Source: an uncultured Rhodospirillales bacterium (lineage in GTDB: Bacteria; Pseudomonadota; Alphaproteobacteria; ATCC43930; CGMCC-115725). From it: DNA of 53,005 nt. Positions 52,978 to 53,005 of this stretch are shown in pieces. The translations under genes and the position numbers were made by a program. The DNA lies in NCBI GenBank assembly GCA_903822185.1, contig CAIJOA010000005.1, positions 1 to 53,005 of the forward strand, written 5' to 3'. The notes beneath the pieces are model-generated. The model did no database searches. It had not been told where the DNA came from and saw only the letters and a program-made list of their open reading frames with translations. Numbering within the stretch: the first letter of the stretch is position 1; every line of letters begins with the position of its first letter.

Positions 52978-53005
52978 TGGCAAGCCCGGAACAAGCGAAC
53001 CTCGG
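52978..53005 (+). CDS. Partial gene cut by the window end
   Basis: ATG at 52978 begins MASPEQANL and runs off the window. AGGGAG stands about 8 bp before it. Divergent from the acyl-CoA ligase. Too short to identify. Confidence 0.4.

Overview
The window looks like chromosomal DNA of a GC-rich alphaproteobacterium, most likely a Rhodospirillales-type organism. The evidence is the gene content: a TrcR (DUF1013) regulator, a COQ9 protein, DUF1192 beside a quinone oxidoreductase, two DUF465 proteins, the three-subunit transhydrogenase PntAA-PntAB-PntB, the order epmA/efp/suhB/ompA/motA-like/motB-like/rpmE, and a ROSE-type RNA thermometer before an hsp20 gene. This placement is inferred from gene families and order; there is no rRNA in the window.

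Left part (1-12.7 kb) is accessory and catabolic: a LigB-type extradiol dioxygenase, two CoxL-like molybdopterin dehydrogenase large subunits without their small or FAD subunits, two secreted ABC solute-binding proteins without permease or ATPase, and a fumarate-reductase-like flavoprotein. Among them are an AT-rich orphan gene, a WYL regulator next to an EVE-domain gene with a tandem 10-bp repeat between them, and an AT-rich membrane gene lying downstream of a tRNA-Gln. Middle part (13-40 kb) is mostly core: central carbon genes tkt-gap-(small ORF)-fba-thiE with pgk missing from its usual place; EF-P and its lysine ligase facing each other; a MotA/MotB-like envelope motor pair; L31; a heat-shock gene under a probable RNA thermometer; a 1460-residue membrane-anchored helical protein with exact 36- and 47-residue internal repeats; TrcR; an acyl-CoA synthetase; UbiX; purEK; COQ9; deformylase; S21; Nudix; dodecin.

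Right part (40-53 kb) starts with two long inverted repeats, then the pnt operon, an ECF sigma/anti-sigma pair behind a GGAAT-N16-CGTT promoter-like site, and a tight cluster of an OpgC-type membrane acyltransferase, two tandem SGNH hydrolases (the first lacking the block III Asn and the catalytic His) and a UDP-glucuronate 4-epimerase-like enzyme. This last cluster is the best candidate for an undescribed system: export of an acyl group across the inner membrane and its transfer to or removal from a uronic-acid-containing glycan, with a probable pseudoenzyme partner. A lone AAA ATPase and a long-chain acyl-CoA ligase close the window, and a divergent gene starts at the right edge.

Several convergent pairs end stop-to-stop or overlap (18127/18128, 31647/31651, 34591-34594, 36950-36966, 49971-49974), so the core part is very compact. 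No CRISPR array, transposase, integrase or rRNA was seen.
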